This document shows positions 56,571-64,000 of a stretch of 64,000 bases of DNA, piece by piece. Location: contig JAMXIF010000042.1 in assembly GCA_028583685.1 (NCBI GenBank), positions 25,219,388 to 25,283,387 of the forward strand, given 5' to 3'. Position numbers and translations under genes: made by a program. The stretch comes from Petaurus breviceps papuanus. Lineage: Eukaryota > Chordata > Mammalia > Diprotodontia > Petauridae. The stretch's first letter is position 1. Every line of letters begins with the position of its first letter. The notes under the pieces were generated by a model. That model worked only from the letters and a program-made list of their open reading frames with translations, was not told the origin of the DNA and did no database searches.

Positions 56571-58020
56571 TTACATGGATGACTTTCATCCTCTTTCTCT
56601 GTCTGGTGCTCACAATGCTAGAACTCCTGAAACACATACTCAGGCCTTCTAGTGGCACCCTCAAGGACTGTTTAAATCTGCTAGTAGGACCTGGGGCTAA
56701 ACAGATTTCTGACCTCCTGCCTTGAGCCAGAAACCCTTCAGGAGATGGAGTGAATGAGGGAAATCATCTGGGAATCATCTAGGCTACACTGAAATCCTAA
56801 ACAGAGCCATAAATAGGACAAGACAACAAGGTCTTTGCCCCAAGGTGTCAAATTTTGAGTTTGCTAACAGTACTTTTGCTCCTATTTGGCGGCATAGACA
56901 TGACAGCAATTAGTACCTAGTTAGCGAAAATAATTAAAGCAGATAAGTTCTAGAGCGAGTTCTTTTCCCCATCATGACCTGCTCCCCTGTTCTCTTTATT
57001 ACAGCCTTTCCAGCAGTGGTTTCACACAAATGTCCTAGGGTCTGTGTCTCCCCCCCACCCCTCTCCCAACTCACAGGGTATTCTGTACCATTTGCCCTTG
57101 GAAACAGTCTGTGGTGCTTGTTGTTAATGATAAATATCTCCAACTTCCACCTCTGTTCTTGGTTGTGTCCTTGACTGGACCTCTCCCTCCCCGGACCTGA
57201 TAGCCCCCTCTTAGTCATCTGAGCAGAAAACTTTTGGGGCTTTGGCTTGACCAGAAGATTTCTCTGGACCAGAATGAAAAGCCAGTCCTGAGAGCAAGCC
57301 TTTGTTTTTCAGTATTTCATGTTCAGCAAAAATAATGTAGATCCTCCAAGAGACTGGCTGGAAACCAGCAGCTCTCAGCCCCTGAAAGTCTCCCCTGTTA
57401 GTCAGACATGGTCATCCCACTTCTGCCTGCTTACATTCTCTCCTGCTGTTTTTGGTAGAGCTCCGAAGCTCCCCCTTTGTGGGCCTCTCTTCCATCCTCT
57501 CTGTAAGGTTGAATTCCCTGATGGTGATCGTAATTATAAGCATATGTTGTTACTGTTGGCTACTATTGGATTTGCCGTCTGGAGTCTTAAAAAAAAAAAA
57601 AAGAAAGAAAGAAAGTCGGTTTGGGGCTATTTCCTCTCCTCTCCGGGTAAATGCAGGGGACGAGGTAGTTAAACGGAGATCGTCAGCTGCATTCTGGGGC
57701 CAGAGATGCATGCTAAGCACAAGTTTGAACCAGGTAGCCATGTCGGGCAATTACTTTATCAGCAGAACATTTTATGGCTTAATGTCACAGTTGCAGGAGC
57801 TGAATCTTAAGGAGTTGTTGGCATACAGACCTCTGTGGGGAGATGGAGCATCCCTGCGATCTTTGAAGGCCAACAATTATTTCAAAATGAGACATTTCTA
57901 TAAATCTCTTTCTTTTTTTGTTTGTTTCATTGTGTTAATTTAATGCATCCCTTCCCCAAAAGCTTCGTCTTTGCAACCTGAATAATGAAGAATGAGACCT
58001 AAGATCTTGAAAATGTTGGC
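56571..58020. other. 1.45 kb of unique DNA, possible conserved noncoding element
   Basis: No repeat recognised except A14 with (GAAA)n at 57590. The 117- and 163-codon frames overlap in different registers across that A run and show no domain, so they are not called. 57650-57910 has even composition with homeodomain-like TAAT words and no repeat content. Confidence 0.4.
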
Positions 58021-58046
58021 TTTATTTCTTCAAGGCTCAGTTTAAA

Positions 58047-58071
58047 GGGGGAGGGTTGGGAAGGGGGAGGG
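58047..58071 (+). other. G-quadruplex motif
   Basis: G5-A-G3-TT-G3-AA-G5-A-G3: five G runs with loops of one or two bases. Confidence 0.8.
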
Positions 58072-58249
58072 CAGCAGTAGCAGTCGTAAAGGGTCAGTGG
58101 GGAGAGATCTGTAGTTATTTGCTATGGCTCACATAAAGGCAAGTGGAATCTTCTTAGAGTTAATTGTTATTTATAGAATCACTGAATGGTACCTTAGAGA
58201 TCATCCCATCCAGTCATCTAATTTAACCAGTCATAGGATATAATCTTTG

Positions 58250-58400
58250 GAGCAGTAGGAGGATTCTTTGGAGTCAGAGGACCTGGTTTCAAATCCTGCA
58301 TCTGATCTGATGCTTTCTACCTGAAAAACCTTGTATAAATCATTTAATCTCCCTGGCCTCAATTTCAGCTTGGGTGAAATGAGGAGGCTAGATCAGATGC
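58250..58400 (+). repeat. MIR
   Basis: gagtcagaggacctggtttc, aaatcctgcatctgatctg and tgggtgaaatgaggaggcta. Confidence 0.65.
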
Positions 58401-58434
58401 ACTGGGTCTAGATATATAACATGATGACCGTAGA

Positions 58435-58600
58435 TATCCAATCTCCCTTCACAGTCCAGATGAGGAACTGAGGTCCAGGAGGCAGAAAAGACTTGCTTGA
58501 GGTCATATAAGTAGTAAATATCAGAACAAGGATATGAAGCCAGGTCTGTTGACTCCAAGTCCAGTGTTCTTTTTCCAGTTCTTATCATACTTCCTTCATT
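58435..58600 (-). repeat. MIR
   Basis: cagatgaggaactgaggtcc, ttgcttgaggtcatataagt and ctgttgactccaagtccagt. Confidence 0.7.
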
Positions 58601-58619
58601 CAGTTTAATAATTCAGTTT

Positions 58620-58760
58620 ATCATCAGCTTCTTAAGCACCTAATATGTTCAAAGCTCAGGGAATATAAAGACAAAGACAGACCATTCCTGGACCAAAGGA
58701 CCTTAGGCTCTAGTAGGAATACCTACCATAAAGATAATAATAATAGGTGCTTTGTAACAA
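58620..58760 (+). repeat. L2-like fragment
   Basis: gcttcttaagcacctaatat, caaagctcagggaatataaa and ccttaggctctagtagg. Confidence 0.5.
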
Positions 58761-58789
58761 AAAGAGAAAATGGTGGAAGAGTTCTAACA

Positions 58790-59308
58790 GAGAGCTCTAA
58801 AAATATTTGGGAAAATACTATTGTGCTATAAGAAATGGTGAACAGGCAGACTTCAGAAAAACCTGGAAAGATTTACATGAACTGGTTCTGAGTGAAGGGA
58901 GCAGAACCAGGAGAACATGGTACACAGTAAAAGCCACAGTGTGTGATGATTGATTCTGATAGAATCAGAACCTTTCTCAGTAATGCAAGGACCTAAAAGA
59001 ATTCCAAAGGACTCCTGATGGAAAATGCCATCCACATCCAGAGAAAGAACTATGGAATCTGAATGCAAAGAAAAGCAGACTACTTTTTTCTTTCTCATGG
59101 ATTCTCCCATTTGTTAAATTTCTTCTATGCAACATAACTAATGTGACAATATGTTTGATAGGAATGTGTATGTGGCACCTATATTGCCCTATTGCATGCT
59201 GTCTTGGGGAGGGAGGAGAGGAGAGAGGCAGAGAAAATTTAAAACTTATGAAAGTGAAAGTTGAAAACTAAAAATAAATAAATTAACTTTAAAAATAAAA
59301 ACATTTTT
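58790..59308 (+). mobile_element. L1 3' end
   Basis: actattgtgctataagaaat, gatttacatgaactggttct, ggagcagaaccaggagaaca, ctgatggaaaatgccatcca, catccagagaaagaactatg and tgctgtcttggggagggagg: marsupial L1 ORF2 tip and 3' UTR, near consensus, with an A-rich tail. The next element begins directly in this tail. Confidence 0.85.
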
Positions 59309-59310
59309 TT

Positions 59311-59730
59311 TCTCTGTTTTCCTCCTGTTCCATGCTTTGCTCCTTTTTGTCCCCAAAATAGGAGTGTATTGTTGGAATCTTCTGTCTGCTTTGTTTCCTT
59401 TGCCTGCTCATTTTGCCACTCAATTACTTGACTTTTGGGCTTTTTCCCAAGGTAGAACTCTGCCACCAGACAGGAGAGCTTTCGTCCCAAACGCTGGGGT
59501 TTTCTCAGCTGCCGGAGGTATTAGATGGGTGCCCTCTCTGAGGTCTCCACATGCTCTGGCAAGCTAGACACACACCCCAGAACCTCCCCCCTAGACTGCA
59601 ATCCAGATCCAAGCAGGTTAAAAAGCAAGAGCGATTACCCCTCAGACTGGTGCTTGATCCCCCTACACTCTGCAGGCCAAGAGCTGACGCCACCATGTGG
59701 CGCTGGCTGGCTGTGCCGGCGTCTCATCGG
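59311..59730 (-). repeat. Inverted 5' UTR segment of HAL1-A copy 2
   Basis: Runs parallel to plus-strand positions about 3180-3600 of copy 1, although the rest of this element has the opposite orientation to copy 1 (cagacaggagagctttcgtc; ctgccggaggtattagatgg). The breakpoint lies at TCTCATCGG / CTGCACCAAAAG. Confidence 0.9.
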
Positions 59731-60692
59731 CTGCACCAAAAGCTTCAAAGGAAAATACAAGCTGGTTACAGGCCATAGAGGACCTTAAGAAAGATTTTGA
59801 AAGCCAAATAAGAAAAGTGGAGGAAAAATTGGGAAGAGAAATGAGAACAATGCAAGAAAATTATGAAATGACAGTCAACAGCCTGACTGAAGAAAATAAT
59901 ACCTTAAAAAACAGACTGATTCAAATGGCAAAGGAGGCTCAAAAAGGCAATGAGGAGAAGAATGCCTTAAAAAGCCAAATTTGCCAGATGGAAAAAGAAT
60001 CTCAAAAACTCAATGAGGAGAATCATTGCTTCAAAATTAGATTGGAGCAAATGGAAGCTAATGACTTTATGAGAAATCAAGATGCTGTGAAACAGATCCA
60101 AACAAACGAAAGAATAGAAGGCAATGTGAAATATCTCATGGGAAAAACCACTGACCTGGAAAAGAGATCCAGGAGAGATAATTTAAAAATTATTGGACTG
60201 CCTGAAAGCCATGACCAAAGTGAGAACCTAGAAATCATCTTCCAGGAAGTTCTCAAAGAAAACTGCCCTGATGTTTTAGTACCAGAGGGCAAAATAGAGG
60301 TTGAAAGAATCCACCGATCACCTCCTGAAAAAGATCCCAAAAAGAAAACTCCTAGGAATATTACAGCCAGGTTCCGGAATTCCCAGATTAAGGAGAGAAT
60401 ATTACAGGCAGCCAGGAATAAACAATTTGAATATTGTGGAAATGCAGTCAGGATAACCCAGGATCTGGCAGCTTCTACACTGAGGGATCGAAGGGCTTAG
60501 AATATGATATTCCGGAGGTCAAAGGAGCTGGGATTAAAACCAAGAGTCACCTACTCAGCAAAACTGAGTATCATGTTTCAGGGGAAAATATGGTCATTCA
60601 GTGGAATAGAGGACTTTAAAGCTTTCTTGCTGAAAAAAACAGAGTGGAATAGAAAATTTGATATTCAGATACAAGAAGCAAGAGAAGCATGA
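59731..60692 (+). pseudogene. L1-type ORF1 RNA-binding protein gene, 5'-truncated
   Basis: Family residues begin APKASKENTSWLQ; about 40 N-terminal residues seen in copy 1 are missing. The open frame 59697-60500 starts at a GTG in the inverted 5' UTR, so its first dozen residues are not ORF1. In order: coiled coil (MQENYEMTVNSLTEENNTL to NHCFKIRLEQME), RRM-like block (RRDNLKIIGLPES), HRSPPEKDPKK, and the C-terminal domain (ITQDLAASTLRDRRA). An in-frame TAG at 60498-60500 interrupts it; the same frame continues FRRSKELGLKPRVTYSAKL to the natural TGA at 60690-60692. Each block aligns with human L1 ORF1p (RRNNLRIIG, RLTADLSAETLQARR, PRISYPAKLSF). Confidence 0.9.
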
Positions 60693-60814
60693 GAAGGTAA
60701 ATAGGGAAAAGGAATCATAAGGAACTTATCAAAGTTGAACTATTAACATTTCTACATGGAAAAACAATAATTGTAACTTATGAAACTTTTCTCAGTAGTT
60801 GAAGGGATTAGAAA

Positions 60815-60845
<31 letters not shown>

Positions 60846-61156
60846 TTGTCTATATATGAGGGTATATGGGCATATGAATACATATGTGAATGTGTGTATA
60901 TATGTTTACAGGTATACATAGATAGAGGGCACAGGACCAATTTAACAGGAAGGAATGATACTTAAAAGGTGAAATTAAGAGTTGAGAGGAATATAATGAG
61001 AGGAGATGGGGAAAGACAGATTGGGTAAACTATCTCATACAGAAGAGGCAAGGGAAAATGGTTACAATGGAGGGGAAGAATAGGAAGGCAAAAGGGAATG
61101 GGTAAACCTTATTTCCATTGAATTTGGCTTGAGGAGGAAGTGAAGTACACACTAAA

Positions 61157-61456
61157 GGGGCGACCAGGTAGCACAGAGTGTAAGAGCACCGGCTCCAGTG
61201 TTGAGAAGACCTGGAGATCGAATCACAGGCTCAGACACTTAGCACCCACTCAGAAACACCTGGCCGTGTAACCTTGAGCAAGTTGCTTAACCCCAATTGC
61301 TTAGGGTGGCCAGGTGGCTCAGCGAGTAAGAGCACTGACTCCAGTGTCGGGATGACCTGGATCAAATCCGGGCTTCAGCACCACACGCAGAAATAACTGG
61401 CCGTGTAAACTTGAGCAAGTTACTTAACCCCGATTGCTTAAAAAAAAAAAAAGGAA
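61157..61456 (+). repeat. Dimeric WSINE1-like SINE in the HAL1-A 3' UTR
   Basis: Two head-to-tail monomers: 61157-61303 (ggggcgaccaggtagcacag ... ccccaattgcttagg) and 61304-61456 (gtggccaggtggctcagcga ... ccccgattgctta plus A12). Perfect 11-bp duplication TACACACTAAA at 61146-61156 and 61457-61467. Copy 1 of the host element has the uninterrupted site (reverse complement of tatttagtgtgtatttcac near 1790), proving one insertion. Confidence 0.95.
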
Positions 61457-61487
61457 TACACACTAAATAGGGTATCTCACCCTCCAG

Positions 61488-61560
61488 GAGAATAGGGGGA
61501 GAAGGGGATGAGAGGGGGGATGATAGAAGGGAGGGTAGGCTGTGGGGGAGGGAAGTTGGA
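61488..61560 (+). other. G-rich tract of the HAL1-A 3' UTR
   Basis: Runs of GGG to GGGGGG every few bases on the sense strand, present also in copy 1 (C-rich at 1690-1770 on plus). G-rich polypurine tracts with quadruplex potential are a known feature of L1 3' UTRs. Confidence 0.7.
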
Positions 61561-62100
61561 AGCACCCACTTTTGAAAATAGGTGGGATCAAAGTAGAGAA
61601 CAGAACAAGTGAGAGGTGGGATAGGAGGGAGGGAAATATAGTCAGTCTTTTACAATATATCTACAATGTTATTGTTTTGCATTAGCCACACATGTACAAC
61701 CTATACTGAACTGCGTATCTTCCCAGTAAGGGTGAGTGACAAGGAAGGAAGGGAATGAATCTGGAATTGAAAGTTTTAAAATCAAATATTCAAATATATG
61801 TATATATATATATGTATATATATGTGTGTATATATTTACATATATATACTATTATTAATACCATCTTACATGTAATTGGGAAATAAGATATACAGGCACT
61901 GAGGCATAGAGATCCACTGGAAAAGTAGAAAGGGATATGGAAGAAAATATGGGAAAGGGCATATTGGAGGAGGGGATATCCTGTGGGACTGCTATTTTGG
62001 GGCAGTGGGAAAAATGGGGAGAAAATTTGTAACTCAAAATCTGGTGGAAACGAATGATGTAAATCAGAAGTTAATAAAGTATTAAAAAAAATAAAAAAAA

Positions 62101-62396
62101 TTTGAGAAGAGAGAGCTGTATTGATGAAGAGGAAGGGGCAAGATCAGGGAAGACTTAAAGGAAGAGGAGGCACTTGAATGGAGGAGATATGGATTCAGAG
62201 GGGTAGAGATGCAGAAAGAGTACAAGAGTGGAGGGGGGAAGTAGGTTGTGCAGTTACCTGGAAGTGGAAGGTAGGACACCAGATTTGGAAAACAGATCAG
62301 GAGACCATGATCTCAAAGTGTGAAGGGTCCTTGTAGGCTACCTTACCCAACCAAAACCTGGAAAAGGAATCTCCTACAATAGATAGAACATGATCA
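62101..62396. other. Purine-rich unique DNA
   Basis: aggggtagagatgcagaaag-type A/G-rich sequence without a clear family. The start could be a fragment of the long unassigned repeat. Confidence 0.3.
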
Positions 62397-62648
62397 TGTT
62401 TTTTGTTGCTGTTGGATCATTTTCAGTTGTGTCCAGTTCTTCATGAACCCATTTGGCATTTTCTTGACAAAGATACTGGAGTGGTTTGTCTTTTCCTTCT
62501 CTAGCTCATTTTATATATGAGAAAATTGAGACAAATAGGGTTAAGTGGCTTGTTCCAGGGTATCTGGTAAGTGTCTGAGACTGAATTTGAACTTAGACAT
62601 TCTTGATTCCAGGCCCCATGTTCTATCCACTGTACCACCTAGCTGCCC
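62397..62648 (-). repeat. Marsupial tRNA-derived SINE
   Basis: gttggatcattttcagttgt, caaagatactggagtggttt, agacaaatagggttaagtgg and ctatccactgtaccacctag. Confidence 0.9.
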
Positions 62649-62649
62649 A

Positions 62650-62770
62650 TGATCATGTAGCCTTTGCTTAAAGACCTCCAATGAGGGAGAAACCAACTCC
62701 ATTCTGAGATAGCCCCTTTCACTGTTAGATTGGTCTGATTGTTAGGAGGATTTCCATATATCTGTGATCT
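62650..62770 (-). mobile_element. CR1/L3 LINE fragment
   Basis: gcctttgcttaaagacctcc, aatgagggagaaaccaactc and gattgttaggaggatttcca match the antisense CR1/L3 3' region just upstream of that seen at 31645. Confidence 0.6.
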
Positions 62771-62771
62771 G

Positions 62772-63052
62772 AGTGGGGCAGTTAGGTGGCACAGTAGATA
62801 GAACTTGGAATCAGGAATACTTGAGTTTAGATATAGACTTAGATATTTAATAGCTGTGTGATTTGGGGCAAGTCACATAAACTCTTTTCCTCAGTTTCTT
62901 CCACTGGAAAATGGAGATAATGATAGTGCCTACTTTCCAGGTTGTTGTCAAATAATAATTGTAAAGTGTTTAGTACAGTGTTTGGCACATAACAAACACT
63001 CTATTAATGTTAACTATTATTATTATTATCATTATATTATTATATCCCTGTG
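62772..63052 (+). repeat. Marsupial tRNA-derived SINE / MIR
   Basis: ggggcagttaggtggcacag, taatagctgtgtgatttgg, cctcagtttcttccactgga and tttggcacataacaaacact, ending in a TTA repeat. Confidence 0.85.
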
Positions 63053-63474
63053 GATATTCATTCCAACAAGGTAGATGGAAATACATATATCCCTGCCCAT
63101 CCTAGGTAACATCCTAGGTACACATCTGTCCAACATGTTAGAGGCTTTAATTGCTTTCCATTGAATCATGAAGATATAAATAGAGCCAGCTATCCCCCCA
63201 CTTGATGAAGCCACCTTCTTTTTCACTCAGACAATTCTATGATGTATTTTTTTCTCTCTCCCATTATAGCTAGTCTATGCCCACCATGCCCCTCTCCTTT
63301 GACCTTGGGGTGATTCTCAATTTCAATTCTTCAGAGACTGAATTATTATATGTTTCACAGGTATACACTATAATCAAATGAATATTTTTACTTTTTAAAA
63401 TTAGATTTTTGTTTTATAAAGAATCTTTGGATCATTCAAAGAACTTGACAATTTCCTAAAGTCAATCAATCCTC
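63053..63474. other. Unique AT-rich DNA, nothing recognised
   Basis: No repeat or exon could be supported. Confidence 0.4.
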
Positions 63475-63635
63475 TTATGCATTTTTTTAAGCAATCAGGG
63501 TTAAATAACTTGCTCAAAGTTACACCGCCAGGTTTTTCTGGGTATGGTGCTGAGTATCTGAACCCAGATTTGATCCCCAGGTCATCCTGACACTGGAGCC
63601 GGTGCTCTTACTCGCTGAACCACCTGGCCGCCCCA
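63475..63635 (-). repeat. Monomeric WSINE1-like SINE
   Basis: Reverse copy: tttttttaagcaatcagggt, tgctcaaagttacaccgcca, ccccaggtcatcctgacact, gccggtgctcttactcgctg and ccacctggccgcccc. Same subfamily as the dimer and trimer monomers. Confidence 0.95.
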
Positions 63636-63911
63636 CTCTTATGCATTTTTTAGTTTGATTTGTAACCCAACTTGTTGTACCTTTAAAGGCTCTGTCCAAA
63701 GTATATAACTAGTGAGATTTTAATACCATTCCATCCTATACTCTGTTCTTCTGTTTTGTTAAGTGGTAGGTCTTATATGAAGCCGAAATTCTTCTTTGTA
63801 ACTTTTATCTTGCTTCTGTAAGGTGTGGTGAAGTGATGAACATTATGTTTATTTTTACATCCATTAGAATCCTTAAAGCAAATCAATACTTTTCACCATA
63901 TATTTTTTGCT

Positions 63912-64000
63912 TTTTTTTTGGAGGGGGGAAGGCAGGGCAATTGGGGTTAAGTGATTTGCTCAGGGTCACAGCTAGTAAGTGTTAATTGTCTGAGGTCAAA
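63912..64000 (-). repeat. WSINE1-like SINE, cut by the window end
   Basis: tttttttttggaggggggaa, gggcaattggggttaagtga, gctcagggtcacagctagta and tgtctgaggtc. The 5' half lies outside the window. Confidence 0.9.

Larger units (their letters stand above)
59311..62100 (+). mobile_element. HAL1-A copy 2, twin-priming inversion
   Basis: Same family as 1190-4009. The 5' segment 59311-59730 is inverted (5' UTR read antisense), and 59731-62100 is in sense orientation: ORF1 from within its N-terminus, then 3' UTR and A tail. About 20 bases of the family sequence are lost at the inversion joint and about 400 bases of 5' UTR are absent. This is the expected product when both target strands prime on one RNA. 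A dimeric SINE later entered the 3' UTR. There is no ORF2. Confidence 0.9.

Noticed and set aside
57319-57943. Overlapping 117- and 163-codon plus-strand frames
   Set aside because: They use different registers of the same DNA, both read through an A14/(GAAA)n tract, and show no domain. A single real exon would not explain both.
59697-60500. A 267-codon frame that looks like a host coiled-coil gene
   Set aside because: It is L1-type ORF1 in a HAL1-A element, and its first dozen codons come from an inverted 5' UTR segment.
1-64000. CRISPR arrays, operons, ribosome-binding sites, phage or plasmid features
   Set aside because: The repeat content is mammalian throughout. Regular arrays (56-bp, 25-bp and pentanucleotide) have no unique spacers.

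Overview
The window is mammalian and almost certainly marsupial. It is dominated by tRNA-derived SINEs with the head (G)GCAGCTAGGTGGCRCAG and a B-box-like GTTCAAATCC, alongside therian MIR and L2, CR1/L3 fossils, and L1 elements of marsupial type. The young SINEs ending in CCCCAATTGCCCTCC or CCCCAATTGCTTA plus an A tail look like the WSINE1 group I associate with Australian marsupials. That narrower placement is inference. I found no host protein-coding exon, rRNA or functional tRNA gene. The DNA reads as intergenic or intronic sequence of about average GC, and most long open frames fall in LINE remnants or in simple repeats.

Layout. 0-4 kb: unique DNA, then a full-length ORF1-only L1 derivative (HAL1-like, minus strand) with a perfect 14-bp target duplication and an L1-style 5' end. 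4-15.7 kb: mostly unique DNA with MIRs, a CR1/L3 relic, a short 3' copy of the same HAL1 family, and a roughly 250-bp inverted duplication (7706-7960 and 8754-9002). 15.7-25 kb: L1 remnants, a Tc1/mariner-like MITE with perfect ends sitting in a SINE, a homogeneous 56-bp minisatellite, and a solo LTR. 25-32 kb: unique DNA, nested L1 and hAT-like repeats, a 26-nt-arm hairpin and a 165-nt homopyrimidine tract. 32-37 kb: an old long repeat of unassigned class, interrupted by a MITE, a 7SL RNA retrocopy, a trimeric SINE, a monomeric SINE and an L1 end. 37-47 kb: antisense L1 fragments, L2, many SINEs and CR1/L3. 47.4-52 kb: an ancient L1 with its 5' end, ORF1 and the endonuclease half of ORF2. 53.2-56.5 kb: a second, older ORF1-only element, then a CR1/L3 relic carrying a 25-bp minisatellite. 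56.5-58 kb: unique DNA with a possible conserved element. 58.8-62.1 kb: an L1 3' end, then a second HAL1-A copy with a twin-priming inversion and a dimeric SINE inserted in its 3' UTR. 62-64 kb: SINEs.

The most notable patterns are: (1) at least two ORF1-only L1 derivative families with different 3' UTRs, presumably mobilised by L1 ORF2 protein acting in trans; (2) head-to-tail dimeric and trimeric SINE units, each moved as one insertion (single target duplication, single A tail), with an internal empty-site control for the dimer; (3) a local inverted templated duplication that interrupts a MIR; (4) two tandem arrays apparently seeded by neighbouring segments of the CR1/L3 3' region; (5) a recent-looking mariner MITE. 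All family assignments rest on reading and recall of consensus motifs. No database search was run, and boundaries of old repeats are accurate only to tens of bases.
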